Positions 21,782-32,868 of a stretch of DNA of 64,000 nt are shown here, piece by piece. Under the pieces are notes generated by a model. It had not been told where the DNA came from. It saw only the letters and a program-made list of their open reading frames with translations, and ran no database searches. The position numbers and the translations under genes were made by a program. Position 1 is the stretch's first letter. The number at the start of each line of letters is the position of its first letter. Origin of the DNA: Cryoendolithus antarcticus (taxonomy: Eukaryota; Ascomycota; Dothideomycetes; Cladosporiales; Cladosporiaceae); contig NAJO01000024.1 of assembly GCA_002077065.1 (NCBI GenBank), forward strand, positions 248,001 to 312,000, in the 5' to 3' direction.

Positions 21782-24050
21782 ATGTCCACCATTACACCGC
21801 AAAGCCTAGCGGAAGGCGACACTACTAAGGCGGCAGTCAAGAAGATCCTCGCCTGTGTACTATGCCAACAGCGCAAGATCAAATGTGACCGCGCAACACC
21901 ATCGTGTGGTAGCTGCAAGCGCTCTGGAGCTCAGTGTGTGCCAGTCAATACTCTCGGACCAAGGCAGCGACGTCGCAGATTTCCCGAGCGTGAGCTGCTG
22001 CAACGACTTCGCCACTACGAGAATTTACTTAAGAAGCATAAGATCGCATTCGAGCCCCTCCACGGAGCGGACGCTACGAAGTCTCAGGGCGATACTCACG
22101 ACCATGCTGATGCGTCAGACGATGATCATGATCCAGATGATGATAGTCAAGCCAAGACGGATGGCAACGACAAGCCTGCCAGGAAAGTTGACATGCAACG
22201 CGATGTATTACAATTTGTCAAATCAGGTAAACTGCTGACCGGAAAGCCTGGACGGACTCGTTACGTGGACAGCCATTTCCTCCGTGATCTGGACATCGGC
22301 GACGGTGACGATTGGCAGCGACTCTCTGACGACGAGGCTGATCGAGACTACTCGATCGTGCGCTCCGCAGCACCACTTGCCTTAGACCCACTCACCGGAG
22401 CCTTGATGAGTCCACGACAGTCATTATTGCACATGTACCCGAACCACACAGAAGCCATGAGCCTGCTTCGGACCCATTTGGAGCGGGTGGAGCCTCTGAC
22501 AAAGATTTTGCACATCCCTGCGCTCACTGCGATCTTTCAAACAGCCGTTTCGAAGCCAGCGGACATTGATGGGAAGGCCGAGTCTTGCGTCTTCTTCGCC
22601 GTCTGTCACTTTGCTGCCTACGCCCTGACAGAATTGGAATGCACCCAAATCTTCGGACCAACGCTAGACAGAGCTGCGGTGATGCAGAAATATCACTTTG
22701 CAAGCTGGCAGTCGCTGGTGAACGTGAAGTTTTTGAAAACGACCGAATTCATGGTCCTGCAGGCCCTGGTACTGCTCCTCATGCCACTCGGCAACGTGTA
22801 TGACCCGCAAACATACTGGATCCTCACTGGAGTGGCTGCACGCATCTCGACGAGACTCGGACTTCACCGCGACGGAGAGAAGCAAGGTTTACCACCCTTC
22901 GACGTACAGATGAGACGCAGACTGGCATTTCAGATCATACCCTTGGATGGCAAAGCCTCACATCATGCCGGCGTCGGCATGGGCCTGCCTCCCAACTTCG
23001 ACACGCAATCACCGATAAATACGAACGACGCTCAGCTGTGGCCGGGAATGTCCAAGCCGCCAGAGGAGCAGAAGGGTGCAACTGAAATGATCTACTGTCG
23101 GGCTCGATCACATATTGGTAGATTCTTTGCGAAGCAGGGGAAACTGATGATGGACGGCGATGCGACAGAGACCCCGAACATTGAAGAATTCGATCGCAGC
23201 ATTGATGTGGTCGAGAGCGAAGGTAATTCTTACGGAACATTGTCATGACGACCATGCATCTGAAGCTGACACCGGCGTAGTCGAGGAGACATATCTCCGC
23301 TACTGTGATGTGGTCGACCCCTTGCACTTCCTGACTATCTGCAGTGCTCGGTCTGCCATCGCCGCCATGCGCCTGCGCATTCGGCTTGCTCAAGACCGAG
23401 CAAATGCTCTACCCGAAGCAGAGCGCAAGCGAGCGTGGGAGCTCGCACTGAAGATCATGGACACTGACGCAGCAGCGTCCTCCAACACGAGTCTCCGCCG
23501 CTTCGCTTGGCACATGCGCTCCTTCTTCGTGTGGGGTAGCTGGGACTCACTCATCTTCCTGCTGGCGAGCTTGCGAAAGAACAACGGGACACTTTCGCCC
23601 GGGGACGTCAACGCAGCTTGGACGAGGATCGAGGCCACCTATACTCACCACGCGGAGCTCGTCGAGCAGGATCGCGCTCTCCCTGAGGCAGTGGGTCGGG
23701 TCACACTGAAGGCTTTCGAAGCCAGTCCGCCAACTGATCGCTTCATTGAGCCCAGCTTCATTACGACACTGCGCACAATTCGACAAAGCAAGGCCATAGC
23801 GCGAGCAGCGAAAGACGCAGCTGCAACGCCTTCGTTGACGGATAGCAGTACCATCACATCGCCATCAGATCTGGTGTCGCCGGGCGTTAGCAACGCACTC
23901 GAATCGTATGCTGGCACTATGGATTTCGACATGAACGCCGATTACAATGTGGGTTCGGCGGATGACTGGGCGTTCTGGGACCAGATGATCAGAGACTACC
24001 AGGCCTTGCCGGATCTTGGACAAGCACAATTCGGACAGCAGACTTTCTAG
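21782..24050 (+). CDS. Zn2Cys6 transcription factor with fungal-specific TF domain
   Basis: Exons 21782-23222 and 23281-24050 give 736 residues. The binuclear zinc cluster is at residues 25-52, with Cys at 25, 28, 35, 42, 45 and 52, followed by a basic linker (RQRRRRFPERELLQRLRHYE) that leads into a likely dimerisation helix. An acidic Asp-rich stretch comes next. The fungal transcription factor domain runs from about residue 220, with the recognisable YWILTGVAARISTRLGLHRD segment. The frame upstream is open, but the first ATG is at 21782. A 58-bp intron (GTAATT...GCGTAG) joins VESE to VEETYLRYCD. The target genes cannot be inferred, since neighbouring genes do not form a pathway. Confidence 0.93.
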
Positions 24051-24664
24051 GCATGAGAGAGACGCATTCTGCATGTGTTCGCTATGCTCGAAGCGCCTGC
24101 TGGCGGAACAGCCATCGCGAGTGATAAGCCGTGTGTGGAGATTCGTGATGTAGATGCATCAGCGGACACCACACAAGATGCGTAGAACGGAGTTATTCGG
24201 ACAAAGACTTGTCTTCTCCAGAGTCGACTAACGCAACGAGCAGTGCAAGATGAGTACACAACCAGCAAGTCCGTTGTTCCCGTCACCTTTGCACGGTGTC
24301 TCCGAAAGGACTGCCGACTAGAAAGCGGGTAATTGCCCGTTTGGGACAGCGCCGCCTGGGCGCAAAAGAGCGCTGACAAAGGATACAACCTGTGTACAAC
24401 GGGACAGTACCATATGACCACGTCGCACACGTCGATAATTCATAGTCGGTGTTAGCGCAATCAGTGTGGACGGTGTTTGCTAGTAACGGCGAAGACTGCG
24501 ATGTCCGTCCGTCGCCATGGACGGGTACAAAGTCAAGGAAGGCCTGCGTCGACAGGACTCGAGGATACCTGATCCTGCCATCGACATGGTCAACTCCGAT
24601 ACTCTGCGCAGTCTTCTACAAGCCACCGCGCGCCTCCAGTCCGCCAAACCATTGCGATAAAGCC
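24051..24664. other. Intergenic, nothing recognised
   Basis: An open frame runs through the right end into the next gene but contains no ATG before 24665. I see no RNA gene or repeat. Confidence 0.6.
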
Positions 24665-25186
24665 ATGTTCGACGCACTCGTCAAGCTCGGAGAGGGCATG
24701 GGTGCTGCTCACACCTACTCGCCCACTATGCCACCACCTTCTCAGACTATCAGCACCTACTCCGCTCCGCTCACAAGTGGTGTATTCTACGAGAATTCAC
24801 TGCTGTGGAAGGGACATCCAGACGAGATACTGCTAGTCACAATCAGAATCTACGATGGCTCGGAAGTCGTAGACGGCAGTGCTGAAGAACTACCACAACG
24901 GTATATATATCTCCACTCTTTCGGAACCCGGTTGTACTGACGAACATTCAGTCCGCCAACGCGTGGGTTCATGGAACGACTGAGCACCCGCTTAGGATGC
25001 GCCAAAGACAAGCCTTACAAGATCCAAGCACTCCGGATGCCCAGACATGAGTACGACCAACACCACCGACGCGACGTGTACGGCGAGTACGCTGGTAGCG
25101 AGCCGCAGCGATGGTGGACGAGTGCCATGCTCGAGGAGCGTTATGGGCGGTATCAGCAGCCATCGAGTCAGCTAGCAACAACATAG
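24665..25186 (+). CDS. Conserved hypothetical protein, tandem paralog A
   Basis: Exons 24665-24900 and 24952-25186 encode 156 residues, with a GTATAT donor and TTCAG acceptor in phase 2. The first exon is variable (MFDALVKLGEGMGAAHTYSP). The second carries a block shared with the next gene: RGFMERLSTRLG, then YKIQALRMPRHEYDQHHRRD, then YAGSEPQRWWTSAMLEERYG. The shared pattern is R-L-S-T-R, Y-K, M-P-R-x-E-Y-x-x-H-H-R-x-D, G-S/T-E-P-Q, E-E-R-Y. I recall similar small fungal proteins but no assigned function. There is no signal peptide or membrane segment. The start is the only ATG in the open frame. Confidence 0.75.
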
Positions 25187-25702
25187 GTCAATGAAACTGA
25201 CAAAGTGTTTCCTTTCTGATCACTTCATTCTAGCATCTTCTACATCGAGCAAACGCTCTTTCTTTCGGTCTCTCCCAAACCTTCCGTCCTTCAACTCTAT
25301 TTAGCCTCAAACCCTCGCAGCCAAGAAAACAAGCACGTGAGGACTACCCGCATTTGGCAATGAGCTAAGACCAGTACATGTGCGGAGCTGCATGTACCTT
25401 TGTATCAGCTCGAAGCTATCGCAAGCTTTGTGAGCGGTGCGATCTCGACCTTGCTGGGAGTGCAGACGTCACCCGAGGCGTTTGTGGAATGTAGGGTACT
25501 TTTGTCATGCGGATGGGTGTGAGTGCTGTTTGTGGATATACCGCTCGGTCTAGTATTGCAGACTGCGTATCTTCACGTTGTATAAGTGTGTTACGATATT
25601 ACTGGACCGAACGATTGTCCATTGGAGTTCCCGATCGTCTTGCGCTCCCAGTACTCGTCTCAGACCGGTCCCTCAAACGATCTGCGCATACCACGCAGCA
25701 TC
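25187..25702. other. Spacer between tandem paralogs
   Basis: This 516-bp spacer separates two related genes on the same strand. It presumably holds the terminator of the first and the promoter of the second. No further structure was seen. Confidence 0.6.
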
Positions 25703-26346
25703 ATGTTCGCGCCCTCGCTCTTCGCATCGCGAGCCGGCTACGCCAACGCGATAGCTGGCGACTACCTCTACGATCCCAATCGCCGCGGGTCCACGACATC
25801 TTCGAGCGGCACATCGCCTCCGAATCCAGCAGATCCCGTAGCTTTGGAGCGCAGTGCGACAGCTCCGACGAAGGGCACGGCAGATGCGCTGAGCGAGAAT
25901 GATATCATTATCATTACTGTGCGCATAACGCCCAAGAGCAGGAGGGCGAGCTTCGATGATCCGTTGCCGGATCGGTAAGTCTGCCCGGAATGCAATAGAC
26001 TTGATATCGAACCGCGCGCACCCACTGACATGCTCTATCTGGCAGCCCCGCACCCCGCTCCTTCATCCGCCGCCTCTCCACGCGCATCTCCACCCCGCCC
26101 GACGCGACAAAATACAAAGCCGTCAAGATGCCCCGCGGCGAGTACCTACGGCACCATCGGCACGACCATGAGGGAAAGTACGTTGGCACGGAGCCGCAGA
26201 AGGATTGGACTGAGGAGGAGGTCGAGGAGCGGTATGCGCAGTACCAGGAGATGCGGTTGACGAATAGTTTCCGTGGGACTGCGATAGGCGCAGGTGTAGG
26301 AGGGCAGTTCGGCGTGGGGATGGTGGGGTTGAGGCCGTGGAGTTGA
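25703..26346 (+). CDS. Conserved hypothetical protein, tandem paralog B
   Basis: Exons 25703-25974 and 26046-26346 encode 190 residues. The intron uses GTAAGT and TGGCAG and lies in the same phase and at the same place relative to the conserved block as in paralog A, which supports common descent. The block reads RSFIRRLSTRI, then YKAVKMPRGEYLRHHRHD, then YVGTEPQKDWTEEEVEERYA. After it comes a Gly-rich tail (GTAIGAGVGGQFGVGMVGLR) that is absent from paralog A and might insert in a membrane. The first exon ends in DIIIITVRITPKSRR, parallel to EILLVTIRIYDGSE in A, so homology extends upstream of the intron. No function is known to me. Confidence 0.78.
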
Positions 26347-26868
26347 GGGTTGTGGGGATTGTGGAGGTGGGGATGACGGGAAACAGGGGTGTGAATCAGA
26401 ATGGGCGAGATTGAGAACGTGGGAGAGACTGTTCATTCATGATATGGGATGATTATGTCGGGCGTTTCGGAGTCCGGTCGCACAGGCCGCGAGAGAATAC
26501 CATGTAGTTTACTGTGCAGTGAATGATAGCACGAACACCAAGACGCCCCTTCAGTTTCACCAGGGACATTCTCCAGGACAGGTATGTGAGATCATGGAGC
26601 AGAATATGAGCAACACGGCCCAAGGAGGGAATCTCGTACTCGCGACAATGAATGCTCTTATCTTCCATCGCCGGTCAATACTGCCAAGACCATGATCACC
26701 GACTTCTGGTGTGCCTCGGCACCAGCCACACTTCAAGCTCAAGCGCGACCGACATCATCGCGATTGTTCAGGTAATCGTGCAAACATCTCGGGCATTCGA
26801 TTTCGAACGACGTTAGCCTTGCATCGCTCCTCATTCATTCACTGAGCAGTCCTCATTCATATGTCGCG
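26347..26868. other. Intergenic, nothing recognised
   Basis: Presumed 3' region of paralog B and promoter of PEX3. No repeat or RNA gene seen. Confidence 0.6.
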
Positions 26869-28819
26869 ATGATCGACGCCACGCGCCGCTGGTTCCGGCG
26901 CAATCGGACGAACCTCTTCATAGGTGCTGGAGTGATTGGGGCCGGATATGTCGCTGGGCAGTATGTGATTGGCAAAATCCAGGATGCGCGACGGGGGATG
27001 GCTGAGGAGCGAACGGCGAAAGAGAAGTATGGCCAACTTCACGGGACAGGGGACTGCGGATCCATGGCTAATGCAGTGGCATAGCCTCCGAAGACGATTC
27101 GCCCAGAACCAGGAAGACTGCACATACACTGTCCTTGCCCTCCTCCCGACTGTGCGAGATGAGCTTATGGGCGAGCTGCCAGTGGAGCAGATTACGGAGC
27201 AGCTTCAGCAGGAGAGGCAAGAAAGGCTGAGGAAGATGGGTGCATCGCAATCAGAAGCCGCGAGTTCGGAGCTGCCTTCTGCGCCGCCGAGTGTGCTGGA
27301 CGATGGGAGTAGTGGGAGCTTCGTACATGCTTCGCAGATGGTTGGTAGTATGGACGGTGGCGCGAGGCCGAGGAGAACGAAAGCACAGCTGTGGCAGGAG
27401 ATGAAGATCAATTGTGCGTAGTCAGATCGCTTGGAGTTGGGGACATATTGGACTGACACCGACACAGCGATTGCCCGCGCCATAACGTGTCTCTACACGC
27501 TCGCCCTCCTGACGCTCCTCACCCGTATACAGCTCAACCTGCTTGGCCGACGGACTTACCTCTCGTCAGTAGTCTCCCTCGCTACACCTGCCACGCAAAC
27601 GCAGTCCTCGACCATCTCGCTCGAGAATCACGACGACGATAACTACGACAACGTGTACGGGAACGACTTCGAGACAAATCGCAAATACCTGACCTTCAGC
27701 TGGTGGCTACTACACCGTGGCAGTCGGCAGATTATGGAGAGGGTCCTGACTGCAGTCCGCGAAGTCTTCAACCCCGTCAACATACGCGAAGACATGACTC
27801 TGCCTCGTACTGGTACACTGCTGATGCAGATCCGCGAGAAGGTCGAGGGCGCCACACCTGAGGCGAGGCTCTCCGCGAACTGGCTTGCAGACCTCCTTCC
27901 TCCGAAAGATGACGAGCTATTTGTGCTCTCACAGTCCCAGCAATCAGCAGATGCCTCGCCCTCGCCGTCACCTTCACCCCCATCAGAGACTCCACCTGCG
28001 ATTTCAGCACCTCTGAGGAGATTACTAGACGAGACCTCCGACCTCATAGACTCACCCACCTTCCACATAGTCCTCACAAACCTGCTCGATGCAGGATTCT
28101 CGCACTTGACGGATGATCGCCTCGCGACCGAAGCCTTCGCACAGCCTCCGCCAGCCACACTCGTGCCGAGGATCACCGAGCTACCTTCCACTCCTCCTCC
28201 GGAAGCGACGCGAAAGCTCGCCACGATCCTGCCAGTCTTCTGCCGCCAGGCTCACGCGATGCTCGTTGGTAGCGGCGAGCTCGACGCTCTAAGTGGTGGT
28301 GCCGCGCAAGAAGGGCTAGGAAATGGGTATCTAAACGCCATGAACAACGTTGGGGAATTGGAGAGCTTTGCTGCGGTGGTGTATAGCAGTAACTTTGAAA
28401 GCGAGGTCGTAGAACAGCAGCAAGAACGGGAGAAGTCACAAGCTGAGACGTCCCCGCTTTACGAAAGCGGCGAGCTGGTTGATGCTGCCAGCCCAGACGA
28501 GGACGAGGATGATGTCCTCGCGGGTCTGGCTGAGCGGGAAGCAGCTGCAGAGCCAGTACCCACAACGGAGCCAGCACAGTCGCCACCAGCTTTCGAACAA
28601 GCTTGGCGAAACGCCATAGCAGCTGAAGACGGCCAGCCCGCCGTCCAACCTGAAGCCTCGACAGAACCCCCGACCCACGCTTCTTCCTCCTTCACCCCTG
28701 CGCCAGTCGACGAACCCCCAACAACAGTCGACGAAGTCGACCACGCGCCTAATCACCCTATCGGCGAATCACTCGCCCATCCTCTTGCCACCGATCCTTC
28801 GGGCAATGCTGGAAGCTAG
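26869..28819 (+). CDS. PEX3: Peroxisomal biogenesis factor 3 (peroxin-3)
   Basis: Exons 26869-27026, 27085-27413 and 27468-28819 encode 612 residues. Pex3 is the peroxisomal membrane anchor that docks Pex19 with its membrane-protein cargo. The N-terminus has the expected basic stretch and membrane anchor (RRWFRRNRTNLFIGAGVIGA), followed by ENLRRRFAQNQEDCTYTVLA across intron 1. Intron 2 joins KIN to SIARAITCLYTLALLTLLTR, another family signature. The conserved body ends near ELESFAAVVYSSNFE at about residue 470. An acidic, Pro/Glu-rich tail of about 140 residues follows and looks poorly conserved. Donors are GTATGG and GTGCGT, and all phases agree. Confidence 0.94.
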
Positions 28820-29978
28820 TCCCTCCCAGCGTTCCACTCACCAACAACCAAACTTCTCGCCTTCCCGCTCCCAATCCCGTACGACCGCGCTTCCGACCTC
28901 CTCGATACGCGTAAGCCGAAGGCGAGGGCACCGTGATGCCGGGCCGCGACGCGCAGGGCGAGGTCGAGTGGACGAGGAAGAAACGGACGCGGGCGGGGTC
29001 AAAGGGGAGGAATGTTTTGGAGAGGAGGCAGAGTCCATTGTGGCGGTGTTGGAACGCTCGTGACTTGGACTCAGGAGAGAGCACGGGCGGTGTTGGAAGT
29101 TGTAACGAGTTAGGGGAAGGACGGAGGGCTGGGAAGATGGCTGATCGGTGTGGCAAGGCGAGAGCAGGCTGAGGATATGAGGGATCATGGGGAATTGGTC
29201 GAGAGTCGTGCTTGCCAGACATGGGCAGAGTGTGTTGAGCACTTATAGACGCATCCGTGGCCAGAGCCAGTCATGGTGAGAGCGAATAGCATATTTACCT
29301 TACTAGGTCGCACGCTGAACTTTCGCAAGCTTGACTCTCACTGTCACTACATGTACTGCTGTGACGCGAGCGAATCCACACATCATCAAAGATCTCACCC
29401 TCTTCGATGAGCGACAATCGAGCTTTTCACAGGCTTCACTGGGTATATACAGCCTGCCGATCCCCTTCCTCGCCTTTGATCCCCAACTCTCCACTTCTCG
29501 CACAGCTCTGGGGAATCACATCTATAGCTTCGCATCGCTCGCGTCCTTGAACTTTCCCGTCCTCGTTCTCGATATCAGCACGCTCAATGCCGCCCAAAAG
29601 CCGAGATGTCTATGTTCGGTGTTCGCTCTTCAATGTTTGATCTTCGATCTCAGCACTGCCTCTCTACGTCAGTACGCCAGCTCCCGCTCCAGCTCCAGGC
29701 GTGGCGTTCAGCCATGCAGGCCCGGGGCGTAGAGTCGGCGCAGGGCCGAGATCGGAAAGGAATGCTGCTGTATGTCGAGCTTTATGCTGAAGGTGACGCG
29801 GTGCTGTGTGCTGCTGCTGCTGTCCTGCCGGAGGTGCAGCGGTCTGCTGCTCATGCTGCTCCGGCGCAGCGGGCCACAGTCTCTCCAGAGTTGCGACCAG
29901 GACGCGGTACTTCCATGATTCATGATAAGGAGGGTCCCTGACTTTCAGGGAGGTTGGATTCGTGGGCTTCATTATCCT
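28820..29978. other. Convergent intergenic region
   Basis: Lies between the 3' ends of PEX3 and the SNF1 beta gene. Two minus-strand ATG frames (28758-29222 and 29664-29972) were considered and rejected as genes. No other structure was seen. Confidence 0.5.
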
Positions 29979-31759
29979 TCAGGCATCCATGGTGGTGGGT
30001 CTGTACATGATGGTCGTGAGGAACTAGTTCACACTACTGTTAGCTTATGGCTCTCGTGTGAATTGCAGAGAACACATCAAATACTGACCTTCCTCTTATA
30101 CCTCGTCGTCCCACTCGTAGCCAACACTCCACTCTTGATCGAGCTGGTAGCCAGATGGTTGAGCACGGTATGATTCGGCATGATCAACACCGACGCATCG
30201 TCCTTGTGCGGCGTGGTGCCATTGAGGATCGACTTCCCCAGAAAGCCTGGCAGACTCGGCGGCTGAGGGAGAGTCTTGACAACGCTGTCGCAACGACGGT
30301 AGCCTTCAGACTTGCGGTCGTTGTAGGTGTCGAGGTCGACGAAGAACTGTGGGATTGCTTGAGTGTAGGTGGCGGGTGGGATGACTGCTTTCGGAAGTGG
30401 AACGCCTTTGGATGTGGAACGCGACGTCTTGACGGAGGAGGTACTGTGGGTGGCTGTGCCGGAGATGGGAATGGCAGCAGTGGGTTGCTTGTCGGTGGTT
30501 TGCTTGGTGCTGTCTGAGGGACGAGCGACAGTGCGGATGTCAAGAGGCTTAACGTTGTCGGCAGTACCTGGCGACTGGCCAACAGCAGCAGCGGTGCCAG
30601 GCAAAGGCTGCTTCTCAGCTGTCGCAGATGGCGGCGCAGAGTCTCCGGGCAGCGGGGCGACAACCTCAATGTAGTTGACCAGGATGTTGGTGAAGTCGAC
30701 AGTTGTGGGCATGTCATTCGAAGTCATCATATCTCCATCCACCAGAAACTTGATATGATGCGTGCCAGGCTTCAGCCCGATCACTGCGCTGAACACGCCA
30801 GGCTTCTCCTTGCTCCTCGTCAACTTGAACTTGCGCTCCCAGCTGACGAATGTCCCTGTGACGAAGATCTTGTCACCCGGCCCACGCCACTCGATTTTGG
30901 TAGGTACCTTGGGCACGTCCACTGCCTCAGCAGTAGTGTAGGCTTCATTGTCCAGCGCATCTTCATCGTCGACGGTGTTAGCGCTGAGGACGGACGTACG
31001 ACGTGGTAGACCCTCGAGCTCGCCCTCGACAGGCGAAACGAGGTCTTGCGGGGAAATGATGGGGGAGCCTGGGACATGACCCTCTTCATCTATTGGCAGC
31101 GGCAGTCTAGGCGGTCTGCTGTAGTCTGAAGGCGGTAGTCCGTAGGGTGATCCGATGGAGTTCGGATCTGGTGAGGTGTAGGTGTTGTCGAGGCTTGTGC
31201 GGCGGAAGGTGGGGACTGAGGGGACGTCCACAGGATGTGCGGAGGGCGAGTCTGAGGGGAAGACGGGGCTCGGCACCTCAGTGATGGCAGGATCGGTGGA
31301 GGAAGGGCGTGGTGAGGTGGCGGTGGTGGGCAGTGTGGTGGGGCGCCCATGAGCGGCGTCCTTGGACTGAGAGGAGCCCATTGTATGTTGTGAGTCTTGG
31401 AGCTGACTGATGGCCGAGTCGTTCGGAGTGAGGGTCGCGTTGCCGCCGCCGGGGGTCAGCGGCCGCGTGCTGTGAGCAGCGGCAGTGGGTTGGAGGTTGT
31501 GCGACGATGCCGGGCTGATGGTGGGGATGGCCGTCGCATGCGTGCGGGAGTGTTGTGTGGTGTGTGATGCTGATGTGGTGGTGGATATGAGTGAACTCGT
31601 GGGAAGCGGCGGCGGGGTGTTGCTGCTAGCATGTGACGCCGACGCCGAACTCAAGCTGTGTGCACTCTCTTTCCTCCGCGCATGCCGCGCGACAGCGGGA
31701 CTTCCAGTGGCAGCGGTGCGGTGCTCCTTGTCCTTCTCTTTGCTCTCCGAGTTGCCCAT
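29979..31759 (-). CDS. SNF1/AMPK beta subunit (Sip2/Gal83 family)
   Basis: Exons 31759-30089 and 30023-29979 encode 571 residues. The beta subunit scaffolds the SNF1 kinase that signals glucose limitation and places it in the cell. The N-terminus MGNSESKEKDKEHR fits an N-myristoylation signal. A long Ser/Thr/Pro-rich region precedes the glycogen-binding (CBM48-like) domain, KIEWRGPGDKIFVTGTFVSW to FTNILVNYIEVV (about residues 280-365). The C-terminal interaction domain has TYTQAIPQFFVDLDTYNDR, HTVLNHLATSSIKSGVLATS and GTTRYKRK. A 65-bp intron links this to the 15-codon last exon FLTTIMYRPTTMDA, which supplies the family's expected end. A second in-frame MGSSQSK at ATG 31381 could be an alternative start. 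Confidence 0.93.
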
Positions 31760-32283
31760 CGCCCTGATACCCTCCTGCCTTACACAATATCCTTCGAGTC
31801 CCTCGTGCCTGCCCAATCAACACAACCCCGCCAACAAAATCTCACCCCAATGCCGGTCTCGGCCCGCGTAAAGGCAAGTACGCGCTATGAATAGAAGCCA
31901 GTCCTTCCCTCCCAATGCCACGGGCTCGCAACAAACAAAGCACAATCCAGTACTACCAGCAGTTCACCAAATAGTTCGTACAATCAACAGGAAAGCGAAT
32001 CAGCAGCGGTGCCTTGGACCTTTGTACGACCCTCGCCTGCCCGTGCCGTGAGCCCTGCAAGCACATGTGAGAGGCGGATATCCTGCCCTGTGATTGGAGC
32101 GACTCGCTACGGCAGCATGCATCTCGCTTGATGCGGCGAACTGGTCGGAGTGTGCCGAATCCTCCAAATGCACGACATCTGTGACATGCTGTTCGCTTGC
32201 TAGCATATTGGCACCGGCACGCGACTGGGTGGTGTTGAGGGGAGTCTGCTGCGGATTGCTTGGAGTGGGTGGTATTCTCGACC
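31760..32283. promoter_or_regulatory. Divergent promoter region, SNF1 beta / small membrane protein
   Basis: A 524-bp space between two divergent start codons. No site can be named with confidence. Confidence 0.5.
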
Positions 32284-32852
32284 ATGAACATCTACCTGGA
32301 CTGGACGGTGACAGTACTATGGTGGATCTGCTACCCAGTCGCCGTTATTGTATACTATCTGGCAATCACGCTTTCCGCACTGGCAAGCTTCCTCTGGCGA
32401 CCCTTGGCGTTTCTTCTCCAACCTGTAGTATACCTTGGGCGCGCCATTGTAGCAGTTCTCACTATTCCAATCCATCTGCTTGTAAAGCTCGAGGTGAGTC
32501 GGAACTCGAAATACGGGTCCCACGTGTCTCGGGTGCTGACACAGTGTAGCCACTTTACAACTATCTCGGTATCGCAGCACTGATCGGCATCATTGGAGGA
32601 CTCGGTCTGGCATACGTCTACAAGACCACTCATCGTCTGCTACGACTCGATGATCGCGACGCACGCAAGCCGCATCGCGATGCAAAGCAACATCGTCAAA
32701 TCAAGGCGAGGCAGAAAGCCGCATTCGATCAACCGATCATGTCACCATCCTACTTGAGTCCATCCGACAGTATTCACAGCCGAGCCAGCAAGGGCCGCTC
32801 TCGTAATCTACTGAGCACAGCGATCATGGAAGAAGTAGACTCGGACTACTGA
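32284..32852 (+). CDS. Small multi-pass membrane protein, unknown function
   Basis: Exons 32284-32493 and 32550-32852 encode 170 residues. Three hydrophobic segments are visible: VTVLWWICYPVAVIVYYLAI, VVYLGRAIVAVLTIPIHLLV and, after the intron, YLGIAALIGIIGGLGLAYVY. The C-terminal 80 residues are basic, then Ser-rich (SPSDSIHSRASKGRSRN), ending EEVDSDY, and probably face the cytosol. The GTGAGT donor and TGTAG acceptor are in phase 0. I recognise no named family. Transcription diverges from the SNF1 beta gene and converges on the P450 gene, only 16 bp from stop to stop. Confidence 0.8.
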
Positions 32853-32868
32853 TTGGAGTACTGTTGAT

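Noticed and set aside
23160..23280. Zn2Cys6 gene as two separate genes
   Set aside because: A 58-bp intron with a valid donor and acceptor joins the two frames and completes the fungal TF domain.
28758..29222. Minus-strand ATG frame of 154 codons overlapping the end of PEX3
   Set aside because: Low-complexity Ser/Pro/Arg composition, no domain, overlap with a secure gene, and a second frame on the same strand is equally open.
29664..29972. Minus-strand ATG frame of 102 codons just after the SNF1 beta stop
   Set aside because: It starts 7 bp beyond that gene's stop on the same strand and is Gln/Pro/Ala-rich; most likely 3' UTR.
30077..30089. SNF1 beta ending at KRKVSI
   Set aside because: The frame runs into a GTCAGT donor. 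Splicing to the exon at 30023-29979 gives the family's conserved end FLTTIMYRPT.
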